Below are positions 23,669 through 31,993 of a stretch of 32,514 nucleotides of DNA, one piece after another. A model generated the notes under the pieces. The model did not search any database, was not told where the DNA came from, and saw only the letters and a list, made by a program, of their open reading frames with translations. The first letter of the stretch is position 1. Each line of letters opens with the position of its first letter. The translations under genes and the position numbers were made by a program. Source of the DNA: Thalassovita sp. (lineage in GTDB: Bacteria > Bacteroidota > Bacteroidia > Cytophagales > Flammeovirgaceae); the NCBI GenBank assembly GCA_002729595.1, contig PBYL01000393.1, positions 1 to 32,514 on the forward strand, written 5' to 3'.

Positions 23669-24532
23669 ATGAAAGCTTGGTTATCACTATTTGGAGTTCT
23701 TTTACTCTTTACTCTATCAACATGTCAAAATGAATTTGATCAAATCGAATCAGAATTAAATCCTAACACAGTAAATCAATCCCTTTCAAGGAAAAAGAAA
23801 ACATCTAAAACATTTGTTCTAATACATGGAGCTTGGCATCCAGAATCAGTTTGGGACAAAGTTTCAGATTCACTAGAACAATTTGGACATAATACTATTA
23901 CAGTTCAACTACCCGGATTAGGAAATGATACTACAGCATTGGCTAGTATTAATTTACAAACTCATGTAGATGCTGTTATATCAGCCATTAATTCTCAATC
24001 TGAAAATGTGATTTTAGTTGGTCACTCTTACGGAGGTGTGGTAATTTCTCAAGTTGGTGAGTTAATTCCATCTAAAATTGAAAGGTTGGTTTATGTTTCT
24101 GCTTTTATGTTAGAAAGTGGTGAGTCTTTATTGCAATTAGCCCTACAAGATACTCTATCTTTTGTTACTCAACATGTAGTTCCAAATTATCCGGAGATAA
24201 CAGTTCCTGATGAATACTTAATTGAAGCATTCTATAATTATTCATTACAAAACAATAATCAGCCATTACAACAAGAAATTGATGCTTTATTACCACTAAT
24301 AAAACCGCATCCGATGCAAACGTTTTTAGACACAGTTTCATTAGGGAGTAATTATACTTCTTTAGCTAAAAGCTATGTAACATGTCCTGATGATCAAGCA
24401 ATTACATCAGATGTGCAAGAATTTATGTACAGTAGATTTCCAGAAACTGATGTGCATACAATCAATAATTCTGATCACTCACCTTTTATTACCAGACCTA
24501 ATCAATTAGCAAACTTTCTTAAACACTTATAG
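23669..24532 (+). CDS. Alpha/beta-hydrolase lipoprotein
   Basis: 287 residues. Signal segment with lipobox LSTC, lipidated at Cys19. The alpha/beta-hydrolase domain starts FVLIHGAWHPESVW (HGAW oxyanion loop, 53-56). The nucleophile elbow is VGHSYGG with Ser120; Asp241/242 and His270 (NNSDHSPF) complete a catalytic triad. HGAWHPESVWDKVSDSLEQF and the cap region resemble the plant-type methylesterase/hydroxynitrile lyase group often called simply alpha/beta hydrolase in bacteria. It would act on a small ester or amide in the periplasm. A terminator follows and an AraC gene is next, which might regulate it, but it could also be unrelated. Confidence 0.82.
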   Translation: MKAWLSLFGVLLLFTLSTCQNEFDQIESELNPNTVNQSLSRKKKTSKTFVLIHGAWHPESVWDKVSDSLEQFGHNTITVQLPGLGNDTTALASINLQTHVDAVISAINSQSENVILVGHSYGGVVISQVGELIPSKIERLVYVSAFMLESGESLLQLALQDTLSFVTQHVVPNYPEITVPDEYLIEAFYNYSLQNNNQPLQQEIDALLPLIKPHPMQTFLDTVSLGSNYTSLAKSYVTCPDDQAITSDVQEFMYSRFPETDVHTINNSDHSPFITRPNQLANFLKHL

Positions 24533-24553
24533 TTACTTTTTAAGTATCTAACC

Positions 24554-24590
24554 AAAAGCCTATTGTGATTTTCACTTTAGGCTTTTTTTA
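24554..24590 (+). terminator. Terminator of the alpha/beta-hydrolase gene
   Basis: AAAAGCCTA (24554-24562) pairs with TAGGCTTTT (24578-24586), with inner GTGA/TCAC pairing, followed by a T run. Confidence 0.85.
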
Positions 24591-24662
24591 TTTTTCTGGA
24601 ATTAATCAACAGTCGAATTGTGTATTATTGAAAGTAAAGCTTATTAAAACCTGTATTTATAA

Positions 24663-25517
24663 ATGGATCAAATTCCAATTAGATCTTTAAAATCCAATAT
24701 TCCACAAATCGATGATGATTATTTTAATATCAAAGATTTAAAATTGTTATTAGGTGGAATTGATCTATTTCATGCACTACACAGACATGATTTTTATTTT
24801 ATGCTGGTAATTGATCGTGGAACAGGAATTCATGAAATAGATTTCACCACTTATCAAATACAGAATTCAAGCATCTATTTTTTAAGACCAGGACAAGTTC
24901 ATCAACTAAGTTTAGATAAAAACAGCACTGGTTTCATCATTCAGTTCAATAATGATTTTTTATCAACTGAAGATAATTCCATATTACAATTAATTAAAGA
25001 GATAAAATCTAACAATTTATATAGCTTCGATAAAAGTACATTTAACGGATTAATGAATTTGTTAGACACTACTTTACAAGAGTATTCTAATAAGCCATAT
25101 AAGTTTCTAGATGTGATAAGAGCCAATCTAAAAATTGTATTAATAGAATTACTACGAAATAGTAATAAAGCTCCAAACCTTCAAAAGAATCAATATTATC
25201 AAGAGCAATTAGATAGTTTTTTAGACCTTTTAGACAGACATATAATTACTCACAAACAGGTAAGCCAGTATGCAGAAATGCTTCATCTTTCAGCTTATCA
25301 ATTGAATGCGATTACCACTAAAACACTTGGTAAAACCTGCTCTATTTTAATTAATGAACATATAATTTTAGAATCGAAAAGGTTGTTACTAGCGACTAAT
25401 AATCAAATTAACCAAATAGCTTTTCAACTGGGTTATGATGATGTTTCTTATTTCATTCGGTTCTTTAAAAAACACACTGGATTTTCGCCTGAAGCATTTA
25501 GGAATAACTCCAAATAA
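24663..25517 (+). CDS. AraC-family transcriptional regulator
   Basis: 284 residues. The N-terminal ~150 residues form a cupin-like ligand domain (HRHDFYFMLVIDRGTGIHEI, YFLRPGQVHQLSL), which binds an effector in AraC relatives. The C-terminal ~100 residues are the double helix-turn-helix: VSQYAEMLHLSAYQLNAITT then INQIAFQLGYDDVSYFIRFF and KKHTGFSPEAFR, the standard AraC signature. It probably activates or represses a nearby catabolic or transport gene; candidates are the upstream hydrolase or the downstream methyltransferase, but no operator is visible. Confidence 0.92.
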   Translation: MDQIPIRSLKSNIPQIDDDYFNIKDLKLLLGGIDLFHALHRHDFYFMLVIDRGTGIHEIDFTTYQIQNSSIYFLRPGQVHQLSLDKNSTGFIIQFNNDFLSTEDNSILQLIKEIKSNNLYSFDKSTFNGLMNLLDTTLQEYSNKPYKFLDVIRANLKIVLIELLRNSNKAPNLQKNQYYQEQLDSFLDLLDRHIITHKQVSQYAEMLHLSAYQLNAITTKTLGKTCSILINEHIILESKRLLLATNNQINQIAFQLGYDDVSYFIRFFKKHTGFSPEAFRNNSK

Positions 25518-25566
25518 GTCCTATTTTACTTTAATAAAATCCTACATCCTACCTATTAATATCTCT

Positions 25567-25574
25567 TAGTTTTG
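25567..25574 (+). promoter_or_regulatory. -7 promoter element of methyltransferase gene
   Basis: TAGTTTTG is an exact match to TAnnTTTG, 31 bp before the ATG at 25606. I see no good -33 TTTG at the normal distance. Confidence 0.4.
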
Positions 25575-25605
25575 TGATATAATTTTAAAATTAAATAATT
25601 ATAAG

Positions 25606-26241
25606 ATGAATCAAGAATGGGATACAGCATATAAAGCAAGATGGGATGAACGATATGGTGAAGATGGTTATGCATACGGCAAAGAACCAAATCAATTTTT
25701 TAAAGAATCGCTATTAAAATTTGAACCGGGAAGCATTTTAATGCCAGCAGATGGAGAAGGTCGTAATGGTGTATTTGCAGCAATAAAAGGTTGGCAAGTT
25801 ACATCCTTAGACTTAAGTGAAGAAGGTAAAGAAAAAACATTACAATTAGCCAAAGAAAACAATGTGCAGCTTGATTTTATAGTTGGCGATTTAGAAGCAC
25901 TAGATTTCGAAAAAGAATCTTTTGATGCAGTTGGATTGATCTATGCGCATTTTTCTGCTGCCAAAAAATCTAAACTCCATAAGCAACTAGCGAATTACAT
26001 TAAAAAAGATGGGCTAGTAATTTTTGAAGCATTCAGCAAAAAGCATTTATCTTATAAACAAAATGATCCCAAAGTAGGTGGACCAAATGACTTAGATATG
26101 TTGTTTTCTGAAGAAGAAATTAAGGCCGACTTTAAAGGTTTTGAAATTCTACTTTTAGAAGAAACCGAAATCTATTTAAGCGAAGGAAAATATCATAATG
26201 GTAAGGGTTCAGTTATTCGCTTTGTTGGTAGAAAGAAGTAA
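25606..26241 (+). CDS. TehB-like class I SAM-dependent methyltransferase
   Basis: 211 residues. The start MNQEWDTAYKARWDERYGED and YAYGKEPNQFF is the hallmark of the methyltransferase group related to TehB and thiopurine methyltransferase. Motif I is degenerate, ILMPADGEGRNGVFAAIKGW (44-63), with the acidic strand-2 end at SLDLSEEG, then VGDLEALDFEKESFDAVGLI and KKDGLVIFEAFS. Members methylate small metalloids, thiols or halides; the residues seen do not pick one. It has its own promoter-like element and stands alone. The family is common in Bacteroidota; the physiological substrate is unknown. Confidence 0.82.
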   Translation: MNQEWDTAYKARWDERYGEDGYAYGKEPNQFFKESLLKFEPGSILMPADGEGRNGVFAAIKGWQVTSLDLSEEGKEKTLQLAKENNVQLDFIVGDLEALDFEKESFDAVGLIYAHFSAAKKSKLHKQLANYIKKDGLVIFEAFSKKHLSYKQNDPKVGGPNDLDMLFSEEEIKADFKGFEILLLEETEIYLSEGKYHNGKGSVIRFVGRKK

Positions 26242-26347
26242 GTAATTGACAAATGAATGACTGAAAAAACCTATAGATAAACACTATTAATTTATATGAG
26301 TTGTAGAAATATATCCTAAACAATTAAATAATAATTCTACAACCAAT

Positions 26348-27400
26348 ATGACGACATTAAAAAAAGCAATACACAAAGCGGAAAATGCATGGGATAATGC
26401 GAAATTTATAGTAAAAAATAAACTAGACCTGTTCGACCCAGTTATTATCTATCCTTATCGTGGTTACGGAAATAACAGTGTTGCCTATTTACATGGACGT
26501 ATTTTAGAGAAAGAAACTGTTATTCACGGTGATGAAGAACGAGAAGAGAGCTTTTGGCTAAACCTCCACAAAGTTTGGAAAAGGTTTGAAAGTGATGAAA
26601 TACCTGGAGTGATGGTAGAAGGTAATTTGGCAGGTATAGAATGCCAAACAGTTAGTGATGACGAAGGCTATTTTACTTTAAAGTTTGAAGGTTTAGAAAA
26701 GCTAAATTTGCAAAATGGTTGGCATAAAGTATCTCTATTAGTACTTGAAATACCTTATGATCTTGAATTTGAAGGGCAAACAGAAGGAGAAATCTTAATA
26801 TGTAATGAACAAGCATCTTACGGAATTATATCTGATGTTGATGATACCATTATTGAATCTTTTGCCAACGATACCTTTAAAAGATTAAAAGCATTAACGA
26901 CAAAAGATGGCACCTCTCGTACGCCTTTCGAAGGAGTATCAGAACTATATCAAGGGCTTACTCAAAACTACAAAAATCCATTATTTTTTGTTTCTGGTAG
27001 TTCTTACAATCTATATGATTTATTAGTGACATTCTGCAAACATAACGACATACCTAAAGCTCCATTTTTACTGCGAGACTTAGGCTTAAATGCTAAACAA
27101 TGGATTAAACAAGGCACTATGCCATATAAATTAGAGAACATTGAAAGGATATTAGAAACCTATCCAACAATGAGTTTTATTCTTATTGGAGACAGCGGAC
27201 AAAAAGACCCAGAAGTTTATACTAAAATTCTTGAGGAATATTCTGGTAGAGTGAAAGCTATTTACATTAGGCATGTACATACAGAAAAGAGAAAAGAAGA
27301 ATTATTGGAGCTATCACAGCAAATTAGTGTGCCTTTTCTTGTTATGGAAAATTCAAATGATGCTATTGAACATGCTAAAGCAAATGGATGGATAGTTTAA
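26348..27400 (+). CDS. App1-like phosphatidate phosphatase (DUF2183)
   Basis: 350 residues, no signal peptide. The catalytic domain carries the haloacid-dehalogenase-type motif DVDDT (163-167, ISDVDDTIIESF), motif II as VSGSSYN (215-221), and GDSGQKDPE (281-289), the characteristic App1/DUF2183 pattern; yeast App1 is a magnesium-dependent phosphatidate phosphatase of actin patches. The N-terminal ~150 residues are a beta-rich domain (YRGYGNNSVAYLHGRILE; GVMVEGNLAGIECQTVSDDE) common to bacterial members. The likely reaction is phosphatidate to diacylglycerol, but bacterial members have mostly not been tested. Single gene. Confidence 0.88.
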   Translation: MTTLKKAIHKAENAWDNAKFIVKNKLDLFDPVIIYPYRGYGNNSVAYLHGRILEKETVIHGDEEREESFWLNLHKVWKRFESDEIPGVMVEGNLAGIECQTVSDDEGYFTLKFEGLEKLNLQNGWHKVSLLVLEIPYDLEFEGQTEGEILICNEQASYGIISDVDDTIIESFANDTFKRLKALTTKDGTSRTPFEGVSELYQGLTQNYKNPLFFVSGSSYNLYDLLVTFCKHNDIPKAPFLLRDLGLNAKQWIKQGTMPYKLENIERILETYPTMSFILIGDSGQKDPEVYTKILEEYSGRVKAIYIRHVHTEKRKEELLELSQQISVPFLVMENSNDAIEHAKANGWIV

Positions 27401-27484
27401 ATTCTTCAATCTAATCTAACTTTCGATTAATAATCTAACAATTAAGTTTTAGTTTAGAGAAATAGATTGTTAATCAATGAAAGC

Positions 27485-28078
27485 ATGAAGAAAGAAAACT
27501 TATTGAAAGATTTTCTAGGAAAATTTACTATTCTATCTGACAAAGAAGTTGAAGAACTCAGCCAAAAACTGAATGTAAAAGAATATAAAAAAGGAAACAT
27601 TTTGCAAAGTGTAGGTGAAGTACCTACACTTTGTTTTTTTGTATTGGATGGCTGTGTAAGACAATACCATTTTATAGAAGGAGTCGAAAAAACTACTGAT
27701 TTTTATACTTCTAAGAATGGTGCAATCGCTTCAGATTGTTATGTTTTGCAAAAGCCCTCTCCCTTCTTCCTAGAATGTTCAGATGATTGTATTTTACTTG
27801 TTGGCGATCCAGAGCTAGATCAAAAACTATTTGCAGAATATCCAATCTTAAAAAGTATAATCACAGAAGTAATGGAAAAAGAGTGGTTAAAAACTAGAAA
27901 CGAATTAGCCACTTTTAAACATTCATCACCTGAGCAAAGGTATCTTAACTTGCTTGAAAATAATGCCGACTTATTAAACATTGTCCCAAATCATCAAATT
28001 GCGAGCTATCTAGGTATTACTCCTGAATCTTTAAGCAGAATTAGAAAAAGGCTGTTAACCAAATCTAAACTCCAATAA
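27485..28078 (+). CDS. Crp/Fnr-family regulator
   Basis: 197 residues from the ATG at 27485; an in-frame TTG at 27467 would add six residues but is less likely. The N-terminal cyclic-nucleotide-binding-like beta-barrel (YKKGNILQSVGEVPTLCFFV, LDGCVRQYHFIEGVEKTTDF) lacks the RxS-type cAMP phosphate pocket of Crp, as in many Bacteroidota members. The C-terminal helix-turn-helix is clear: PNHQIASYLGITPESLSRIR KR. It overlaps the tail of the convergent DUF4386 gene by 14 bp; Crp-type regulators of this group are often found next to DUF4386 genes, suggesting a regulatory link. Confidence 0.87.
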   Translation: MKKENLLKDFLGKFTILSDKEVEELSQKLNVKEYKKGNILQSVGEVPTLCFFVLDGCVRQYHFIEGVEKTTDFYTSKNGAIASDCYVLQKPSPFFLECSDDCILLVGDPELDQKLFAEYPILKSIITEVMEKEWLKTRNELATFKHSSPEQRYLNLLENNADLLNIVPNHQIASYLGITPESLSRIRKRLLTKSKLQ

Positions 28079-28757
28079 GTTGATGAGAAACTTTTTTCTG
28101 TTTGATTATTAACCATACAGCTAAACTCATCTCGCTTAAAATCATTGGTAACATAAATATCATTTCTAAAGTTGATTCTATTTGCTTGAAATCATCGATT
28201 AAGAATTTTCCTGAATGAATAAGTATGTATCCGATTCCTGCTATCAAAAATAGTATAGAGATTAGTTTTGGGACTAAAGTAGATTTCAAGCTCAAGCTTC
28301 CAAGAAACAGCAAATGGCAACCAAAAATAATCAAACCAAATGACCAGATTTCTTTAAAAAGTAAGATTGAAATTTCAATATCTTCTCTAGTAGCATTCGA
28401 TAAAGAATGAGTAGCAGTTTGTAAAGCCAAAATTAAACTGGCAATTCCAACAGAAAGAAAAACGACATAAGCTAATCTAAACCAAGCAGTTAAGAGAGAA
28501 AGTTGACGGTTTATTGGTTTTAAAATCACATATAATCCCCAAGCAACCAGTATATCTGTTATTAAAATAATAAGCCAGGCTAAAATGCTATTTCTTAATA
28601 ATGAAGCATCTATTTTCATAGAATCACCCTTTAAATTTGCTTCAAAAGTATTGAGATAATCTAAAGCGAAAAATGCAGCTATTGCCATTATTATCAGCGA
28701 TAAACCTACTATCAATCCGAAATTTAAATTAAGTCTAATTTGTTTGCTTTCCATCAT
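28065..28757 (-). CDS. DUF4386 integral membrane protein
   Basis: 230 residues with about six transmembrane helices: FGLIVGLSLIIMAIAAFFAL, LAWLIILITDILVAWGLYVI, a third around YVVFLSVGIASLILAL, LIIFGCHLLFLGSL, LISILFLIAGIGYILIH and MIFMLPMILSEMSLAVWLII. The polar segment GDSMKIDASLLRNSIL between helices 1 and 2 and the GYILIHSGKFL region match the DUF4386 pattern. The function of DUF4386 is unknown. It overlaps the convergent Crp/Fnr gene by 14 bp, so transcripts from either side would read into the other gene. Confidence 0.85.
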   Translation of the reverse strand: MMESKQIRLNLNFGLIVGLSLIIMAIAAFFALDYLNTFEANLKGDSMKIDASLLRNSILAWLIILITDILVAWGLYVILKPINRQLSLLTAWFRLAYVVFLSVGIASLILALQTATHSLSNATREDIEISILLFKEIWSFGLIIFGCHLLFLGSLSLKSTLVPKLISILFLIAGIGYILIHSGKFLIDDFKQIESTLEMIFMLPMILSEMSLAVWLIIKQKKVSHQLIGV

Positions 28758-28849
28758 TAATCTTTGTTTTGACTAATGTCGCAGAAAGGTTTTGCACAAG
28801 ACGTTGACTTAAGTTAATAAATTAAATATCGCTTGAAATTATTTAAGTA

Positions 28850-29188
28850 TTATTTGCCTATCACCTCATTTCTATGTTTTAAACCCCACCTGTAAAGTTC
28901 TTGTAATAGACTTTCTAGTGACATTCCGTGCTCAGTAATAGAATATTTAACAGTCGGTGGAAAGGTTTCGATTACTGTTCTGGTTACCAACTTATTAGCC
29001 TCTAATAACTTTAGTTCTTTGGAGAGCATTTTATCTGTAATACCTCCTACCTCTCTAGAAATTTGCTTAAACCTTTTATCACCATTTGATAATGAAAGTA
29101 GGATTAACAATTTCCATCTTCCTTCTAGTGCTTCAATGGCATCTTTAATTGCAAGCACACTTTGTGGACAACCTTCTCTTGTTAGCAT
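28850..29188 (-). CDS. HxlR/DUF24-family redox-type regulator
   Basis: 112 residues. The winged helix (EALEGRWKLLILLSLSNGDK, RFKQISREVGGITDKMLSKE, LKLLEANKLVTRTVIETFPP) is the HxlR/DUF24 signature. Cys7 in REGCPQSV is the conserved N-terminal cysteine used by YodB, HypR and relatives to sense quinones, aldehydes or hypochlorite. It is divergent from a DoxX-family gene, with dyad sequences between them, an arrangement typical for HxlR regulators and their target. No other cysteine is present, so sensing would use intermolecular disulfides or thiol modification. Confidence 0.9.
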   Translation of the reverse strand: MLTREGCPQSVLAIKDAIEALEGRWKLLILLSLSNGDKRFKQISREVGGITDKMLSKELKLLEANKLVTRTVIETFPPTVKYSITEHGMSLESLLQELYRWGLKHRNEVIGK

Positions 29189-29216
29189 ATTTATCAGCTT
29201 TTATTCTTGTAAACAT

Positions 29217-29254
29217 GTTAGTTTCTATCTGGGTAGAAAGCGCTAACCAGTTAG
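29217..29254. promoter_or_regulatory. GTTAG/CTAAC dyads between hxlR and doxX, candidate operator
   Basis: GTTAG-TTTCTA (29217-29227) and TAGAAA-gcg-CTAAC (29234-29247) form a dyad around TCTGGG, and CTAACcaGTTAG (29243-29254) overlaps it as a second palindrome. They lie in the divergent region of an HxlR regulator and its likely target, just before the doxX promoter. Confidence 0.55.
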
Positions 29255-29266
29255 ATAGTAACGATT

Positions 29267-29293
29267 TTTGTGTTCCTAATGTAGATAGTTTTG
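29267..29293 (+). promoter_or_regulatory. doxX promoter, exact -7 TAGTTTTG
   Basis: TAGTTTTG (29286-29293) matches TAnnTTTG exactly; TTTG at 29267-29270 is a possible -33 at a short 15-bp spacing. The element covers the in-frame TTG at 29291, which therefore cannot be the translation start. Confidence 0.55.
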
Positions 29294-29317
29294 AGTCTCA
29301 ATAAAAATTACATAAAC

Positions 29318-29710
29318 ATGACTCAATTCAATAAAAAATCTAAGGTATTAAACATGCTATTATGGATTACTCAACTCCTTTTAGCTAGTAGCTTAATTTG
29401 GTCTGTATTTACAAAACTTTTCACACCAATTGAAGAACTTTCAGCAATGTGGTCGTGGGTTGCAGAAGTGCCTATTTCCTTTGTGAAGTTTACAGGTTTG
29501 GTTGATTTACTTGGAGCTTTAGGTTTAACATTACCAATTTTATTAAAGGTAAAACCCATTTTAACTCCTCTAGCTGCATGGGGAATAATTTTACTCATGA
29601 TTTGTGCAGCTACTTTTCATATTTTGAGAGGAGAAGTATCTGAAATTGGAATAAATATAGTTTTTGCAATTCTTGCAAGCTTTGTTGTTTGGGGTAGAAT
29701 GAAAAAATAG
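29318..29710 (+). CDS. DoxX-family membrane protein
   Basis: 130 residues from the ATG at 29318; an upstream TTG at 29291 lies inside the promoter and is rejected. Four membrane helices are visible (LLWITQLLLASSLIWSVFTK, FVKFTGLVDLLGALGLTLPI, LTPLAAWGIILLMICAATFH, GINIVFAILASFVVWG) with the DoxX sequence pattern. DoxX proteins are small quinone- or thiol-linked membrane proteins; several are induced by oxidative or electrophile stress. Divergent from hxlR and probably its direct target. Confidence 0.85.
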   Translation: MTQFNKKSKVLNMLLWITQLLLASSLIWSVFTKLFTPIEELSAMWSWVAEVPISFVKFTGLVDLLGALGLTLPILLKVKPILTPLAAWGIILLMICAATFHILRGEVSEIGINIVFAILASFVVWGRMKK

Positions 29711-29747
29711 AACTAATAATTGATTTGACTCCAAATACATCTTAGCC

Positions 29748-29784
29748 AAAATGGCGCTATATACTTATGTGAATGCGCCATTTT
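29748..29784. terminator. Bidirectional hairpin between doxX and small minus-strand gene
   Basis: AAAATGGCGC (29748-29757) pairs perfectly with GCGCCATTTT (29775-29784) across a 17-nt loop. With A and T runs inside the stem ends it can end transcripts from both sides. It lies between the doxX stop and the stop of the 43-codon gene. Confidence 0.7.
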
Positions 29785-29799
29785 CTAAACTTTAGATGT

Positions 29800-29931
29800 T
29801 TATTTGTTTTTTGAAGCTTTTTCGAATTTTTCATCAATTTCTTTCAGACCCTTCTTAATGTTTTTAAGTCTCTCAGCTAATTCTTCTATTTTCTTACCTG
29901 TTGTATTGAAATTGTAATTTTCTACTTTCAT
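29800..29931 (-). CDS. 43-residue coiled-coil micro-protein (hypothetical)
   Basis: ATG at 29931 to TAA at 29800. The product reads MKVENYNFNTTGKKIEELAE, then RLKNIKKGLKEIDEKFEKAS and KNK. After ~11 residues it is a regular amphipathic heptad helix (I15, L18, L22, I25, L29, I32, F36), highly charged, with no signal or membrane segment. It converges on doxX with a shared terminator hairpin between them, which supports a real transcription unit. I do not recognise the family. The composition is that of a small helical, perhaps dimerising, protein; no function can be assigned. Confidence 0.5.
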   Translation of the reverse strand: MKVENYNFNTTGKKIEELAERLKNIKKGLKEIDEKFEKASKNK

Positions 29932-30216
29932 TTTGTATTAAAGTTATAATTAACGTTACATACTATTAAATTGATAAAATGAGAAAATGTTACATCTTCA
30001 AAAGTTAACAAATTAAAATACTGTGTGTGCGGGCACTACGGGCATTATTTTATTTATTTTTTTGCTTAAATGATAGTTAATAACAAAATGTAAAAGGATA
30101 ACCAATCCTGAATTCATACCCAATTCTGTCTCTAAAAGTCTAATTATTTATAAGTACCTAGCTCCTTATTACATTCAAATTACTTAGTTCATGAAGCATA
30201 TTTTAAATTCTTGTAC
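29932..30216. other. Intergenic region without recognised gene
   Basis: AT-rich, with one short GC-rich patch (30026-30048) containing GTGCGGGCAC and a repeated GGGCA. The promoter of the small coiled-coil gene should lie at its left end. No coding frame or known RNA is seen. Confidence 0.35.
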
Positions 30217-30251
30217 ATAAAAAAAGAGCTTTTTATCATAAAAGCTCTTTT
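30217..30251 (-). terminator. Terminator of the DUF4861 gene
   Basis: AAAAGAGCTTTT (30222-30233) pairs perfectly with AAAAGCTCTTTT (30240-30251) around TATCAT; on the minus strand the stem is followed by a T run (A run from 30219). It lies 21 bp after the DUF4861 stop. Confidence 0.85.
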
Positions 30252-30271
30252 CATTCTGTCTGTTTGAGGCC

Positions 30272-31513
30272 TTATTTAATTGTAACTTCTAGAGGATTTG
30301 CGAACTTTTTTGCTTCTTTAGCTAACAAAGCATCCCAATCTTCTACAGAAGAAACCTGTCCACTTTTAGTCCAGCCAAAACCTGCTAAATAAGTTAATTT
30401 CTCAGTTGGTTTGTTCACTACTAAGATTTGTTTCTGATCAGGTACATCAGAAGTATTGCTGAAAGCAGAATCTAAAGTAGCAGTATTAAATACAATTCCT
30501 TCTCCAACCCATGCATCATCAATTTTTTCCCAATGTCTCACCCAACCTTCTTCAGGTTTCAGTTTAGCTTCACCTGCTCCATCATGCATTGTTAAACCCA
30601 CAGTGATATTTGGAATAGACTGATCTGCATTAAGACTCACTTCATATTTAGAAAAGTTAGAACCGAGGTCAAGAGAAATCCTTTTTGTTTCTTTTAAACC
30701 ATATTCACTCCAAGGAGCATAAGTTAAATCGAATACGGTTCTTATTGGTCCTGTAGCAATCGTTTTATACTCTGTAAAGTTTTGAGAAACCAATAAACTA
30801 TCTCTATTCCAAATTCCTAATCCACCAGTACCTCTGCTACCGCCAACATGGTAAGGATCATAACCTTCTCCATGATCTATATGATAATATCCTGGACTTT
30901 TTAAATGTTCAGCATACCATTTATCAATTATTGATTGATCTGTTCTTTTCAACCACAAATCCATTCCACTAGAAAGGGTACTACCAGGAACTCCCTCTAA
31001 AGCTTCTTTTTGTCCAGTTGGCCCGTAAGTTCTAAATGCGACTTTATCGTTTTCCCATGTGTAATCATCCGTTCTTTCTGGTACAAATCTCGAAAAGGTT
31101 GTCAATTTACTTTCTACTTGTTGGCTAGCACCATTTTCTTCTATAGTTAAACTAAAAGATAACTCACCATTCGCTTTAATATCTGTTTGAAACAAAAGCT
31201 CGTCTGGTGTTCCGTCTTGGTCATAGTCAATAAGCTGTCTTACTAAGACATTTCCATTTGCATCTTTAACTAGAATATTTTCTGCAGTAGATTTTTCTGT
31301 AAGGTCTTTAAGTTTAGTGAGATCAAGTGCAATTGTTTCTGATTGGCGATCGATATCAAGTGGATTTTTAACTGTTATAGTTTTTCCTGTAGCTTTTTCT
31401 TCTGTACAACTACTTAAAAAGTAGCTAAATAAAAATGCAACAAAAATGCTTTGCAAACTCATTTTTAGGATACGATTAGTTCCTAATAAGTTCGTTTTTT
31501 CAATTATCTTCAT
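30272..31513 (-). CDS. DUF4861 lipoprotein, putative polysaccharide-degradation protein
   Basis: 413 residues. A long n-region leads to a hydrophobic stretch ending FLSSC, a lipobox with lipidated Cys36, so the protein is anchored in the envelope. The first ATG is kept because it supplies the positive charges; ATG at codon 18 is an alternative. The mature part has blocks typical of DUF4861 (KVAFRTYGPTGQK, SPGYYHIDHGEGYDPYHVGG then SRGTGGLGIW, KTIATGPIRTVFDLTYAPW). DUF4861 genes frequently sit in polysaccharide-utilisation loci next to unsaturated glucuronyl hydrolases, and I recall one member described as an oligosaccharide dehydratase in ulvan breakdown, though I cannot verify that here. No SusC/D or glycosidase gene is in this window. 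Confidence 0.82.
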   Translation of the reverse strand: MKIIEKTNLLGTNRILKMSLQSIFVAFLFSYFLSSCTEEKATGKTITVKNPLDIDRQSETIALDLTKLKDLTEKSTAENILVKDANGNVLVRQLIDYDQDGTPDELLFQTDIKANGELSFSLTIEENGASQQVESKLTTFSRFVPERTDDYTWENDKVAFRTYGPTGQKEALEGVPGSTLSSGMDLWLKRTDQSIIDKWYAEHLKSPGYYHIDHGEGYDPYHVGGSRGTGGLGIWNRDSLLVSQNFTEYKTIATGPIRTVFDLTYAPWSEYGLKETKRISLDLGSNFSKYEVSLNADQSIPNITVGLTMHDGAGEAKLKPEEGWVRHWEKIDDAWVGEGIVFNTATLDSAFSNTSDVPDQKQILVVNKPTEKLTYLAGFGWTKSGQVSSVEDWDALLAKEAKKFANPLEVTIK

Positions 31514-31528
31514 ATTTTTTACTTTAAA

Positions 31529-31547
31529 ATAGTTTTACCAAAACTAT
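31529..31547 (-). promoter_or_regulatory. DUF4861 promoter with overlapping inverted repeat
   Basis: On the minus strand, TAGTTTTG (31539-31546) is an exact -7 element, giving a start near 31533 and a 20-nt leader. ATAGTTTT (31529-31536) and AAAACTAT (31540-31547) flank ACC, forming an inverted repeat across it. Confidence 0.5.
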
Positions 31548-31993
31548 ATGCTAAAGCTATATTTAACCAGTGATTTTCAATTAGTTTTGAACAAAAATTA
31601 ATATTTTGTTTTGAATTTTCCCATTTTATATAATCTTTCTCTCTCCTAAGAATTCACCCAGTAGTCAAATCAATATTTGGCAATTAGTAACACCATCCAA
31701 ATTATCTAGAATTACATATCGATTTATGTAAAAATCTAAATCGTATTTTTTCAAAAAAAGCTGTCTATCAATATAAATACCCATATAATAGCATAAGCCA
31801 TTTTCCCAATTTGGTTTTTTTCTATATTCTGGAATGTCTTTTTATTATCCTAGCCTTATATTAAAAAAATACAAAAAATTTATCTTATTGATTATCTGAT
31901 AGTTACACTGGATTTTATTTGAATAATCATATTCTTATCTCTTTAAGATTCAATTTTGCAAATATCTAATCAGAACTAAACAACACCACAATT
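31548..31993. other. Divergent AT-rich intergenic region
   Basis: Between the DUF4861 gene and the surface protein gene. A plus-strand TAGTTTTG at 31582-31589 is an exact -7 match but lies 400 bp from the ATG at 31994; CAATTTTG near 31952-31959 is a 7 of 8 match at a more usual distance. No gene seen. Confidence 0.35.

Noticed and set aside
30026-30048. GC-rich patch with repeated GGGCA as a possible recombination or RNA site
   Set aside because: Only about 20 bp long, the GTGC-GG-GCAC dyad has a two-base loop, and no associated gene or repeat is seen.
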